Assembly: GCF_027887165.1 (NCBI RefSeq)
Contig: NC_077230.1
Coordinates: forward strand, 338,902,322-338,966,321
Direction: 5' to 3'
Source of the DNA: Monodelphis domestica
Lineage: Eukaryota > Chordata > Mammalia > Didelphimorphia > Didelphidae
DNA length: 64,000 nucleotides
The position numbers and the translations under genes were made by a program. Below are positions 52,880 to 63,500 of this stretch, in pieces; positions within the stretch are counted from its first letter, which is position 1, and each line of letters begins with the position of its first letter. The notes below the pieces were generated by a model. It was not told the origin of the DNA and searched no databases. It worked only from the letters and a program-made list of their open reading frames with translations.

Positions 52880-53116
52880 TTATTTAGTCCTTTCAAATCC
52901 TTTCTGCCTTTTTGTTACCCCATTTGGAATTGTCTTGACAAAGATACTACAGTGGTTTGCCATTTCCTTCTCTAGATCATTTTACAGATGAGGAAATTGA
53001 GGCAGACAAGGTTAAGTGACTTGCCCAAGGTCACACAGCTAATAAGTGTCTGAGGCCAGAGTTGAAATGGCTCCAGACTGAGCTCTCTATCCACAGTGAG
53101 TCATCTAGCAGCCCCA
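52880..53116 (-). mobile_element. MAR1-like marsupial SINE
   Basis: Inverted: 'ttgttaccccatttggaatt', 'ctacagtggtttgccatttc', 'tgaggaaattgaggcagaca', 'cccaaggtcacacagctaat', 'agtgagtcatctagcagccc'. Confidence 0.88.
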
Positions 53117-53150
53117 CTCATTCTCATAGCTTCTTCATCTATATACTTTT

Positions 53151-53345
53151 GTTTTAAACCCTTACCTTTTGTCTTAAAATCAATATTGTGTATTGGTTCC
53201 AAGGCAGAAGAGCAGTAAAGGCTAGGCAATGGGGGTTAAGTGACTTATTCATGGTCACATAACCAAGAAGTGTTGGGCTAGATCTGAATGCAGGAAGATG
53301 AATCTTCCCAATTTCAGGCCTCGCTTTCTTGTCCGCTGCCCTGAA
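53151..53345 (-). mobile_element. Chimeric SINE: type A tail with MAR1/MIR-like head
   Basis: Inverted type A tail and middle ('cccttaccttttgtcttaaa', 'gtattggttccaaggcagaa', 'gggggttaagtgacttattc') joined near 53270 to a head with 'gaatgcaggaagatgaatct', 'tcccaatttcaggcctcgct', which is the MAR1-type 5' domain rather than 'cccaggacctcccgtctcta'. Confidence 0.7.
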
Positions 53346-53584
53346 AACCCAAGTGCCTTTCACTATATGATAAAAGGGGTGGATATTTGTGAGGGGGCAG
53401 GGCATGGGGAGTAGGGGAAAGAGAGCAGTGGAGAATATATGCTCAGGCAATCCTAATATTAGTTTCATAGAATCAAATCTGCTTAAAACAGAAAGTTGAA
53501 TTCAGAGCGTGGCAAATGATATTTGTATTAATTGGCATTGAACGATCTCTGTTTCTGTACCATAATATTTACACAAATAAAAAC

Positions 53585-53790
53585 AAGCCTGCAAGCATTT
53601 ATGAAGCATCTCCTCTGTGCCAGGCACTTGCTTAAGCTCTGGGCATACAAGGAAAGGCACATCCCTGCCCTCGAGGAGCTCCCATTCTAATGAGGGAGAG
53701 AGATTATACTAACAATTATGTATTTATGTACAAGATATATACGCAGGAAATAAGAAATAATCAGCAGAGGCAAGACCACTGTCCTTGAGA
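53585..53790 (+). repeat. Ancient dispersed repeat, family D
   Basis: 'agcatttatgaagcatctcc', 'tctgtgccaggcacttgctt', 'ctgccctcgaggagctccca', 'acaattatgtatttatgtac', 'aataatcagcagaggcaag'. Confidence 0.75.
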
Positions 53791-54084
53791 AATCAAGAGT
53801 TTTGCTTTCAAATTCGTTGAGAACAGACTAAGGAAGAAGTAATTCCTGCCACATGTAGACCAGGGTAGTATGATAGGAAGAGCAATGAAGCAATCAGAAG
53901 GTCTCTGCTAGCTCTTACTATCTAGCCAGATCCAAAGAGTGATCATTAATGGACTAAGGGTTAGCTCTGTGGTCTGGTCTCTGGCAGAGAACTCCAGATG
54001 TTCAACATTTCCATTTATGACTTGTGGGAAGGCACAATAGACAGAATGCTTAGATAACCTGAAGTTGGAGGTGATCTAACTTTT

Positions 54085-54260
54085 AAAAAATCCTCACCTT
54101 CCATCTTAGAATCAACACTGTGTATTGGTTGTAAGTCAGAATCGCCATAAGGGCTAGGCAATGTGACTTATCCAAGATCATACAGCTAGGAAGTGTCTGA
54201 GGTCATATTTGAACTGTATGCCTGGCTCTCAATCTGCTGAGCCACCCAACTGCCCCCCTT
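54085..54260 (-). mobile_element. Type A marsupial SINE
   Basis: Inverted: 'tcaccttccatcttagaatc', 'gtgtattggttgtaagtcag', 'aagggctaggcaatgtgact', 'ctctcaatctgctgagccac', 'ccaactgcccccc'. Two short internal deletions. Confidence 0.85.
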
Positions 54261-54524
54261 GACCACTAATTTTTTGAAAGATCACCAAACTGCTTAAAGA
54301 CAGAATAATAGGAATCCAAGTGAAGTCCTTTACTCTGATTTCAAGAATGAATCAAAGTCATTGCACTGTGATACAGTGATAGGAAGGGGTGGGGGGAGCA
54401 TGTCGAAGCAGCAGTTCCTGTGGGGGCGGAAAAAACCTCTGTAGGTCAGACAGAATTGCAAACACAAGATGAGTCAACAGTGCGCGGTGGCCATCCAAAG
54501 AGCCTATTGAGAAGCGCACTGAAA

Positions 54525-54835
54525 GGCTTTAGTATCCAACAAGGAAGGCATTTGTCCTACTGTCCTCTGCCCTGGTTAGACCAGCTCTAGAGCATTGGGC
54601 TCCTTTCTGGGCATCAAATTTTCAGAAGAACAGTTATAAGCCTGCAGACTTATCATGAGAACCATTTGGAGGAAATGGGGGTTTTCAAGGAGGAGAAGAG
54701 AATATTGTGGGGAGCAGATTTGGGAAGGGTGGTATCACATGATAACTCTCCTTAAGTATTTGAAATCGAAGATATTCCTGTATGGATTTTACTGGATGAT
54801 CTCTAAGAGCACTTAAGTTTTGAAATTTGGGGATT
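54525..54835 (+). mobile_element. CR1/L3 LINE relic
   Basis: 'ctgccctggttagaccagct', 'ctagagcattgggctccttt', 'ggggttttcaaggaggagaa', 'catgataactctccttaagt', 'atttgaaatcg'. Same region of CR1/L3 as at 27040, same strand, independently decayed. Confidence 0.7.
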
Positions 54836-54865
54836 CTGTGGTGACTGCTGCTGCCTTCTTCCTCT

Positions 54866-55060
54866 CTTAAAAAAAAAATGAAACCCTTACCTTCTGAATT
54901 AGAATCAGTACTAAGTATCCCTTCCAAGACAAAAGAATGGTAAAGGCTAGGCAATGGGAGTTCAGTGATTTGCCCAGGGAAGTATCTGAGCTCAAATTTG
55001 AACCCAGGACCTCTCATCTCTACAGTTGGCTTTGTGTCCACTGAACTGCCCAGCTACCTC
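54866..55060 (-). mobile_element. Type A marsupial SINE with perfect 15-bp duplication
   Basis: Inverted: 'aacccttaccttctgaatta', 'gtatcccttccaagacaaaa', 'ggctaggcaatgggagttca', 'gaacccaggacctctcatct', 'gaactgcccagctacctc'. Target duplication 'ctgctgctgccttct' at 54845-54859 and 55062-55076. Confidence 0.92.
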
Positions 55061-55079
55061 CCTGCTGCTGCCTTCTCAT

Positions 55080-56155
55080 AATTACTAACCAGAATTGTTT
55101 TTGTCTTTCTTTTGAAAGAAGGAAAAAAAAACAGCCTTGCTTCTGAGGATGCTGGTCAGGTACCTACCTAGGTTTTGATCCCATATTACTTTGGGACTTA
55201 AAAATCAGCTCCACAGAATACTCATGGGATCATGACATGTTTTGCTTAGTGAATTCACTGGTTTTCATGGAATCTAAAAAAGGAACCTCTCCTGTCTTCT
55301 CTTCTTCCTTCCCTCCCCTCCAGGAGTCTGATCTCCACCCCTTAGAATACCCCACATCTATCTAAAGGATAAGCAAGACATCAAAAGCCACCGGATTCCA
55401 GAAGAAGCCCATTTTGTCCTTTAGCCCTTGTCTTTAAACCTCCTGGGAGTCATAGGCTTGTCAGTGTTAGAAACTGACTTGTTTACAGCTTCTCTTGTGG
55501 GCTGTGTGGATAATTTTGCCAAGGTTGGATGGATCTATGCAAAAAGCCTTTACTAGATATTCTGGGGAGAGATGCAAAGTGCTTTCTTATTTGCATGAGC
55601 ACTGGCCAGAATATGACTAGGCTTTCTGACAGGGAGCTTCTCTCATCTGGACCTCTGACTTCCATAGGCATCAAACAGTGACTTTCTTGATGTGTGCAAA
55701 CCCCCTGGGGATCCCTGGTAAATAGGTACCAGGAATTTCTCTTTGAGCCGTTTTTAGCAGATGAAGCTCGTGATGTTCGAAAGAAAGCAGACAGAGACAC
55801 ATTCCCTGCACAACAGTAATGGCAGACATACATCCATATTGGAATAGAGATGCAGAATGAGGCACGCATTCCCAGACCTGGGCCAATGGGCTTATCAATA
55901 AATATTGGTGATAATGGAAAAGGAAGTACATTGGTGGGTAGTGAGAGCAAAATGCACCAAGAGAAAGGGTGGGGCCGTAGAAGGAGCCATAAGTAGGGTG
56001 ATTTGTTACTACCTTGTTATGCTTAGATATGTTTCTTTTAAAAAAATACATTGTAAATAGCAGTTCAGTTTTTTTTATGCAGTCTTCGGTGTTCTTTGTG
56101 TTTTGAAATGTTTGTGATTGTTGAATTCACAATAAAACAATAACAAAGCTTTTAC
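55080..56155 (+). promoter_or_regulatory. Unique intron 1 block, candidate enhancer
   Basis: Nearly 1.1 kb without recognisable transposon. Contains the octamer 'atttgcat' at 55589-55596 inside 'cttatttgcatgagc', and several AT-rich factor-like motifs ('gggcttatcaataaatattg' near 55888). Two overlapping antisense frames (55483-56051) have no known domain. Octamer plus repeat depletion suggests a lymphoid or ubiquitous enhancer, but that is inference. Confidence 0.4.
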
Positions 56156-56159
56156 TTTT

Positions 56160-56400
56160 TATATCACTATTTCATTTTACGGAGGTTTTTCTTTACAACA
56201 ACCTTCTGAGCTAGGTTATAAAAATAGTGGATGCCCATCATGGTACAAACCAGAAAACTGAGGCTTCCTTAGAGGTGGGAGGGAGAGAGGGATTTCACCC
56301 TCTAGTTGAATAAAACCAAGCTCACGGGGAGAGGCATAGGACCTTGCCCAAGGTGCACAGCCATGGATATTGGAAATGATGTTTAAAACCAGGACCTCTC
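56160..56400 (-). mobile_element. MIR-type SINE
   Basis: Inverted, degenerate: 'cactatttcattttacggag', 'acaaccttctgagctaggtt', 'ccagaaaactgaggcttcct', 'ccttgcccaaggtgcacagc'. Confidence 0.5.
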
Positions 56401-56995
56401 AGTTCAAATTCAGAGCATTTCCTTTCACCCCCAAATGAAGTGATCTGCCTGGTGGTGATTTTGTTGTTCAGTTGTGGCTGACTGATTCTGCGTCCAAAAT
56501 GGAATGATAAATAGAAAAGAGGAAAATCCCTCCACACGTGAAAGAGGGAATTTTGAACTAATGAAAAAACAGTCCTCATGTATAAACTTCTTGGAAACCA
56601 CAGCACCAAGAAGCTCGTTTTGAGAGAAATGTGGATAGCAAAACAGTTTTAACCTTTATTTTTTGGCAAAAACTTATAGTTTGTTAGCCACATCTTCAGT
56701 ATGGAACCCAGAACAAGGAGTGACAAAATCTTGGTTTTTCCTTTGTAGTTTTGGCCCCATCTCAGTAGGCCAGGGCTTATTCTGTGCCTCAATCTTGATG
56801 CTAATGGAATTCAGTCCACTGTAGACCTATTAAACACTCAGAGCAATGAAGTACAGAAAATGCAAAGTTTAAATATAGTCAAGGTCTTTATCCTCTAAAA
56901 GAGTTTCAAACCAAGTAAGGATATAGGACATGTGGCCAGCTAGCGGGTCTTCTTTCCTTCTTCCTTTCTTCCTTCCTAATCCCCCTCCCTCCTTC
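56400..56995. other. Intron 1 sequence without recognised repeat
   Basis: AT-rich, no exon or repeat called; ends in a 'ttccttctt' pyrimidine tract at 56950-56995. Confidence 0.3.
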
Positions 56996-57112
56996 CTTTA
57001 TCTTTTGTCTTAATATCAGCTTAAAGATAGAAGAGCTGCAAGGGCCAGGCTATTGGGATTAAGTTCTCCTGCCTCTAGGTCCGGTACTCTACTATGTAAT
57101 TTAGCTGCCCCT
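56996..57112 (-). mobile_element. Type A SINE remnant, internally deleted
   Basis: Inverted tail 'tatcttttgtcttaatatca' and 'agaagagctgcaagggccag' joined to a head-side 'gcctctaggtccggtactct' and 'atttagctgcccc', with the middle 60 bp missing. The pyrimidine tract at its left (56950-56995) is probably its expanded tail. Confidence 0.6.
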
Positions 57113-58090
57113 AATTATCCTTTAAAAAGTTACTTCAGTACTTGGAAATCCTTAAGAGCACTGATCAATGCAGAAACCAACCCTGATTTCCAAACCACCA
57201 ATGGTGAAGCACAGTACCTGGCTTGTGATGAGAACATGGTAGACCAAAGGTGTAAAATGTGTGCTTTTTGGACGAGGCCAATTAAGAATTTGTTCTGCTT
57301 GACTCTGCATATTTGTTACAAGGCTTTTGTTTGGCTTTCTTTTTCAGAGGGAGTGAGAGTAGGAAGAAGAGAAGGTGGCATTTTGTTAATTGAATCAGAA
57401 TTAAAATTGAAAAGGAAGATAACCTCTCTAGTTATTACTCTCATTTTAGAAACATGATACGGTGATATATGCAGTATTAAACAACATAACCATGATTCAG
57501 AGACCAGGACAGAGAACTATGAAAGAGCCATAGGGTTGTCTTTCGTAATGAATTACTCTGTTTTCAAATAAATATTAGGAAAAAATGTTATTTACCAATG
57601 CAGTGACCAACTATGATTCTAAAGGACTAACGATAAGGCATGAAACCCAGCTCTTGACGAGGGAAATAGAATAAGACAGACATCTGTGGACACAGCCAAT
57701 GTGGAAGATGTTTTTGCTTAACTGAGCATATTTGTAACAAGAATTTTTCATTCTTTTTTCCCCCTTGTTTCTCCAGTGGTGGAGTAAAGGGGGATAGTGT
57801 AGTAAAAAAGAAAGAAAGTCATTGAGGGAGTACTTTGTTTTTAATGCAGGGAAGAGGGCCAAAGAAAGGCCAAAATTAAGCAAAGGCAAATAGATAGCTT
57901 GAAAAGCCCCTGGTTAGACTTAAATATGAAAAAGAAAAGTAAGCTGTACATCATAGAAATCTATAGTTTCATGTAATGATATTACTCTGTTCTATGTGTG
58001 GAAATGTCCATTTTATTTGGTACTTAAATGCAGAATAAAATGAGATATAATGTACTCACAAAGTACAAAAATATGCCAAAAAGGTTGGGG
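57113..58090. other. Intron 1 unique, AT-rich sequence
   Basis: No recognised repeat, though two blocks near 57180-57430 and 57600-57880 look alike ('gaccaa' openings, 'gagcatatttgtaacaag' at 57724 against 'ctgcatatttgttacaagg' at 57305, 'ttttgtt' runs), suggesting a diverged direct duplication of about 420 bp spacing. Confidence 0.4.
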
Positions 58091-58094
58091 TGGA

Positions 58095-58560
58095 GGGAGA
58101 GATGATTGTTACTAATTGAAGAATCAGGGAAGGTTCTGTCAGAGAAGTAAGTTCAAATGGAGTGAGCCGAGTTTCAAAAGAATAGACCAAAATGAGTCTT
58201 AACAGGCTCTGGGGAGGGGGAAGGTCCTGGACAAAAAGGATAGACATTTCTGCTAAAGGAGTGAAGGGAGCAATGGCACAAAAATGGAGGCGGGGTGGGG
58301 TCAGGTATAGACTAGTAAGTCCCCCATCTTGGTTGGGGCACTTAGTATTTTCAATGGAATAACCTAAAAGAAGGTTGGAGAGGTTCCATGGTGCCAAATG
58401 GTGGATCTTGGAGAGCTAGGCTCATGTAAACAGTAGAGAACCATTGAAAGGGAACCCCTGGAGAGTTTTGAGTATACAGATGACATGACAATAATTCTAG
58501 ACCCATGCATTAGGGGAATGGCTCTGGCAGCTGTGTGAAGGACCAACCAATTGGAGGAGT
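58095..58560 (+). repeat. Ancient dispersed repeat, family D-like
   Basis: 'gaatcagggaaggttctgtc', 'atggagtgagccgagtttca', 'gaaccattgaaagggaaccc', 'ttctagacccatgcattagg', 'ggctctggcagctgtgtgaa'. Resembles the 3' half of the family but strongly diverged. Confidence 0.45.
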
Positions 58561-59289
58561 TAAGGATATTCATGTGGTCATCAAATATTCATTAAGTACT
58601 TACTATGTACTGTGCACCTACTGGGTGGTTGGGAAGATACAAGAGAATGGAAGTTATCGCACAAGTCCAGTCAGGCAGTATTAAGGGCTCTCTTGGGGTT
58701 GTGTCACTGAGAATAGAAAGGATAATGAGAGTGGAAAGAGTTGTTTGGACATAGAATGGGCCAATTCTTTTCCCTTGGAGACTTGGGGAACTTTGTGCCC
58801 GTTTGGGGAAAGTGGTACTTGTTGCTTGCTCAGACCTAGGAAGAAAAATAGGCTTGATTAAGGCCAAATTTAAATAGCATCAGATTATCATAATTGACTC
58901 AGGAATGGAAGAAGTGAGTTGATTTCATGTGTGGTCACTTAACTCTGTACTGGGGACTCAGTAAGACACAGAGGAGGATGTAATTGCAGCTCCCAGAGTG
59001 TCCATTAAAGCCCCCGACCTAGGTATCCCTGCTGGTGATTGTGCTGGGAAAGAACATGACTCAGAGCTTCCCTTTTCAAGGAACCATTTACCAATGGGAA
59101 TCTTGTTATTTCAGAGAGCCGAGGCTGTGGTGGGAGGCAGGAGAGGGTTCAAAAGGTTCCTTAGTGTGGGTGAAAGAATACCTTCCTTGTAAGTAGCTAT
59201 GAAAAAGACCAGTTGCATCTTGGACCCAGAGGGCTCTGTAGCTATGGTCTCTTCCAGCCAAAGGTCCTTCTGTGTGGGCTGCTTGCTGT

Positions 59290-59291
<2 letters not shown>

Positions 59292-59332
<41 letters not shown>
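59292..59332. repeat. (CA)n microsatellite
   Basis: About 20 uninterrupted CA units. Confidence 0.97.
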
Positions 59333-59335
<3 letters not shown>

Positions 59336-59734
59336 ATCTTTCCTTTACAATAAGATGAGGTTTTCTGTCATGGATCCCAGTGGCAGTTTGGTGAAACCTA
59401 TGGACTCCTTTTGCAAAATCATGTACTTAAGTGCACTGGATTACAAAAGAAATTATAGTGAAATAGTTATCTATGTGTGAATGTGTTTTTACACATATAT
59501 GCGTATATAAACAAGTTGATTACACTACTGCAGATTAAGGACCTCTGCTTGACGTAATTGAGATGACCACCATGTTTTACCTTTTTCTCCTTCGTGCTCT
59601 CCTGACCTCTTCTCCAGGAACCTCCATTTTGAGGAAAGGATCAAATCATTCATTCTTTATTCCTGTGACTCTTGCTGCCACCCCCATATTCCCTTTCTTC
59701 TCTTTCTTTTCAGTTCCTTTTTGTGCATTGTCTT

Positions 59735-59862
59735 CACCTGTTAGTAGAATATATAAGTTCCTTGAGGGTAGGGACTGACTTTCTTTTTGGTAACATCCCC
59801 AGCTCTTAGCCTATTGTCTGGCACTTAGTAAGTCCTTTATAAATGTTTGTAGACTTGATTTG
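59735..59862 (+). mobile_element. L2-type 3' end
   Basis: 'taagttccttgagggtaggg', 'atccccagctcttagcctat', 'tgtctggcacttagtaagtc', 'ctttataaatgtttgtagac'. Confidence 0.7.
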
Positions 59863-59904
59863 TTTTGCAAAGGAATGAGAAGTGGTGGTGGTGTATGTGT
59901 ATAT

Positions 59905-60111
59905 AATTTTTTTTTTAAACCCTTACCTTCGGTCTTAGAATATGTATATACTGTATATTGGTTCCAAGGCAGAAGAGTGGTAAGGGCTAAGCAATGGGGG
60001 TTAAGTGACTTGTCCAGGGTCACACAGCTAGGAAGTGTCTGAAGCTACACCTGACCTAGGACCTCCCATCTCTAGGCCTGGCTCTCAATCCACTGAAGCA
60101 CCCAGCTGTCC
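59905..60111 (-). mobile_element. Full-length type A marsupial SINE with target duplication
   Basis: Inverted: 'aacccttaccttcggtctta', 'gtatattggttccaaggcag', 'gggggttaagtgacttgtcc', 'ggacctcccatctctaggcc', 'agcacccagctgtccc'. Flanks share 'agaagtggt' (59878 and 60112). Confidence 0.9.
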
Positions 60112-60737
60112 CAGAAGTGGTACATAAAAGGAGAGGTTTGGGACAGGCCAATTCAGGTACTTGCCTAAGGTTACTTACTGGTGTAAGGATGTTGCAAGAG
60201 TGTCTTCTCATTTTTTCTCCAGGCCCCATGGCCTCAGTCTATAAAATGAAAGCATTGAATAAGGTTGATCTTGTGGGCCCTTCCAGGCTCTCACATTCTG
60301 AGTATATGGTGACACGATCCCAGAATTTCCCAACTACCCTCTCGTGCTCATAGTTCAATAATCCTGACTCTCTCCCAGATGTTGAGTAAAGAACGGTGGT
60401 TCCTATCTTATAGGAGTCAATAGTTTGGAATGAGCTGTGCTGATATGGGCTGATGACTGATGGGGAGCAAGGGCTCTCTAACTGATTCCTGCCAGATAGC
60501 AGTACTGTGTATATATTTTCCACATACTGACATTATATACTGCAATAGCGGAAACCATTTTTCTATAGCCAGTAACTAGAATTAGGGGGTTAGTAGTGGA
60601 GTGAAGCCTATTCTGCTTTCTCAGCAGCATCTCAGTTTAGTAGCCAAACAGAGGCTTGCTTAATTCTGCATCTAAGGAACTTGATTCTAATAACTCCAGG
60701 TTTCAGAGGTCGCTCTAGGAACTAACTTCACCCCTAC

Positions 60738-60885
60738 ATAGAATCATGGACTCATAAAAGACTAGAGTACAGAACAGAGAGTTGAAACTGGATGGGACTT
60801 TAGAACATCAAATGTTGAATATAGACCATAGAATGTTAGTTCCAGGGGGGACCTTAGGAGGTTGAATATTAGTCATAAAAGGGAC
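60738..60885. repeat. Degenerate tandem array, second copy
   Basis: About four units with the same plan as 10750-10961: 'catagaatcatggactcat', 'cagagagttgaaactggatg', 'ggactttagaacatcaaatg', 'gaccatagaatgttagttcc', 'gaccttaggaggttgaat'. Confidence 0.65.
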
Positions 60886-60904
60886 TTTGAGCTTCTCTGG
60901 TGCA

Positions 60905-61010
60905 TGCTATTTTATGCTTCAGGAAACTGAGGTGCACAGATAATGATGGAGTCTCACCAAAAGGTACACAGTCAGTACTAAACTTAGACCACCTGAATCC
61001 CCACCAAGAG
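60905..61010 (-). mobile_element. MIR-type SINE fragment
   Basis: Inverted: 'tatgcttcaggaaactgagg', 'gtctcaccaaaaggtacaca', 'actaaacttagaccacctg'. Confidence 0.5.
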
Positions 61011-61074
61011 CTGTTTCCATCAGTCTTTTGTTGGTTATTGTGACTCATCCCAGAGTAAAACTGCTGTAAAAGAA

Positions 61075-61172
61075 CAAGGCAAGGGATATTTGATTTTTCT
61101 CTTTCTATTCCAGCACCTAACAGTGCTTTGCACACTGTAAGTGCTTAATAAATGTTTCTTAATTTGAATGGG
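61075..61172 (+). mobile_element. L2-type 3' end
   Basis: 'ttctctttctattccagcac', 'ctaacagtgctttgcacact', 'gtaagtgcttaataaatgtt'. Confidence 0.7.
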
Positions 61173-61539
61173 CCAGCACTTGTACTTCTTTATCTCTAAC
61201 TGCAAATGGGTTCCCTTATTTCCAATTCTCTCTGTTATCCATGTTCTTAATTTCCTCCCCCTTCTTGGTCCTCTCCGCTATTCAATACTGCTTTCCTCAC
61301 ATTCACATCATCCATTTCTGTTCCCTCTTAGTTCTGCTCTGAGAGTTGCTTCTCCATTCCCTGACTCCACATTTGTGTGATATTGGACCATCACCTCCTC
61401 TGGCTGGCAGAGTGGAGGGCAGGTCCGTTTAGGTCAAATCAAGAAGCATTTATGAAGAGCCCACAGTGGGCCAGTCACTTAGTTTAGCTTTCCAGGATAT
61501 TACACTTATGTTTCTTTAACGTATATCCCTACTGGTTTC

Positions 61540-61804
61540 AGAAAAACTCGGGAAGACTTACATGAACTAATGAAGAGTGAAGTGAGAAGAACCAGGACAT
61601 TGTACACACAACATCAATATTAGAACAATGATCAACTGTGAAGACTTGGATATTTTGACCAATGCAGTGATCTAAGGCAATCCCAAATGCTATCAGAGAC
61701 ACCTTCAGAGACAGAACTGATGAACTCTGAATGCAGATTAAACTGTCCTTTTTCCACTTTACTTTTCTTGTCTTTTTGGGGGGGGCAACATGGAAATATG
61801 TTTT
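61540..61804 (+). mobile_element. L1 late ORF2/3' UTR fragment
   Basis: 'gaaaaactcgggaagactta', 'catgaactaatgaagagtga', 'agaaccaggacattgtacac', 'aacaatgatcaactgtgaag', 'accaatgcagtgatctaagg'. Both ends truncated; the right end abuts a MAR1-like SINE. Confidence 0.82.
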
Positions 61805-61807
61805 GCA

Positions 61808-62060
61808 AGACTTTACATGTATGTTGTTTAGCCATTTCAACTACATCTAACTCTTTGTGACCCCATTTGGGGTTTTCTTGTCAAAAATACTGGAATGGTT
61901 TGTCATTTCCTTCTCCAACTCATTCTCATTTTGCAGATGAGAAATTGAGGCAAACAGGATTAAGTGACTTGTCCAGGGTCACACAGCTAGGATGTATCAG
62001 AGGTCAGATTTGAATTCAGGAAGATGAGTCTTCCTAACTTTGGGCCCTGTGTAACCTACC
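61808..62060 (-). mobile_element. MAR1-like marsupial SINE
   Basis: Inverted, near complete: 'tgttgtttagccatttcaac', 'ctaactctttgtgaccccat', 'gtcatttccttctccaactc', 'gaggcaaacaggattaagtg', 'ttcaggaagatgagtcttcc'. Confidence 0.9.
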
Positions 62061-62194
62061 TTGCCTTCTCACTGGATAGAAGGGAGAGTGAAAGAATTTG
62101 GAAATAAAAAAAAAAATTTAATGAATGTTAAACAATTAACAGCTTATTTGAAAAAAAAAAAACTGCATTCACACTCTAATGTTTTGTGACTTTG

Positions 62195-62370
62195 TGAGGC
62201 CTCAATTATAATCAAGGCTTTACCTAGATTCACTATTTGGCCTGAGGAAAATTATGTGACCCTGGACTTCACCTCTGTGGGCCAGTTTCCTTTTATAACA
62301 TGAGAGGAATGGGGAAAAACCCAAAACAAACATTCTCTGAGTTCTCTTCTAGCCTTGGCATTCTGTGAAC
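62195..62370 (+). mobile_element. MIR-type SINE
   Basis: Plus-strand and decayed: 'tttggcctgaggaaaattat', 'gtgaccctggacttcacctc', 'gggccagtttccttttataa', 'ctcttctagccttggcattc'. Confidence 0.6.
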
Positions 62371-62826
62371 TATTCTATGAATTCTCTAGGGAATCGGGGA
62401 AATGTTCTCTGCCTCTCCCCTGCCACTTGATCTCCATCAAATAAAAGGCAGATGCCCTTTAAACTCTAGAGGGTAGGTACACCTGGTAGGAGACTGGAAT
62501 GATTCTGCCCACTTCTCCATCCCTCTCTCCTCTGCCCAGATGTATGATGTAGAACTGGTTTACAGGTGTTTCCTTAGTCCCAGAAGTAGGCAGTTTTCTG
62601 CCACCTACAGTGTGGACAGGGAGAGGAAACAAGGTACAGCCCACGGGAAGCAGGTGCCAGCTTGCCAGCCCCTGCCGTAAAGCCTTGTTGACCCGGAGGG
62701 TGGGGCATGTCAGCATGTTTTCCTTGTTCAGGTTGCTGCCCCACAAGAAGTTCATGACTGTAACCTGCTCCAAGGTAGGCAACAAGGTCAGGGAAAGCCT
62801 GAGTCAGCATTCTTTGGGGGCATGCA

Positions 62827-62828
<2 letters not shown>

Positions 62829-62890
<62 letters not shown>

Positions 62891-63010
62891 CTGTCTCTGT
62901 CTCTCTCTGTTTCTGTCTCTCTCTGTCTCTCTCTTTCTCTCTGTCTCTGTCTCCTCTCTCTGTTTCTGTCTCTCTTATTTCTCTCTCTCTCTCTGTCTCT
63001 CTCTCTCTCT

Positions 63011-63079
<69 letters not shown>

Positions 63080-63254
63080 GTTTCTGTCTCTCTCTGTCTC
63101 TCTCTTTCTCTCTGTCTCTGTCTCCTCTCTCTGTTTCTGTCTCTCTTATTTCTCTCTCCTCTCTCTGTTTCTGTGTATTTCTCTCTCTGTCCTCTCTCTC
63201 TGTCTCTCTCTTTCCCTCCCTCTTTCTCTCTCCATCTGTCTCCCTTTCCCTCTC
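62829..63254. repeat. Polypyrimidine (CT)n compound tract, about 430 bp
   Basis: (CT)n with TTTCTG, GTCTCT and TTATTT variants. A 79-bp block is repeated exactly, 62909-62987 and 63079-63157, with a 170-bp offset. It produces the SLSLSL-type frames. Confidence 0.97.
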
Positions 63255-63329
63255 ATGCTATAACCCTCTCTTATAACACATTGAATACTCAGTAGATTCA
63301 CAGAATTAGAGTTTGGGAGCCAGAGGAGA

Positions 63330-63500
63330 CCTATGATCTCTGGGTGTGGAATAGACTTTGGAGATCAGCTGTCTGAGAAGATTTCCCCCTCTCTAATAGG
63401 GGGAAGCTAAGCACTGTCTGGGGTCACCCAGGTAAATAGCAGAGGCAGGGATTTCGACTGCAACTCAGCCCTCTGCCTCTAAGAATGTAGCACTCTTTCT
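63330..63500 (-). mobile_element. MIR-type SINE
   Basis: Inverted: 'gggaagctaagcactgtctg', 'gggtcacccaggtaaatagc', 'agaggcagggatttcgactg', 'gtagcactctttctgctgca'. Confidence 0.55.

Noticed and set aside
55483..56051. Overlapping 155- and 126-codon antisense frames in intron 1
   Set aside because: No recognisable domain, no splice or promoter context; the frames overlap each other, and length alone is not convincing in 64 kb.
10962..60111. tRNA genes suggested by 'ggttcaaatc' B-box-like motifs
   Set aside because: All occur in SINE heads with diverged A boxes and no cloverleaf; they are tRNA-derived SINEs.
62610..63295. 217- and 157-codon frames rich in Ser and Leu
   Set aside because: Translation of the (CT)n tract; no domain.
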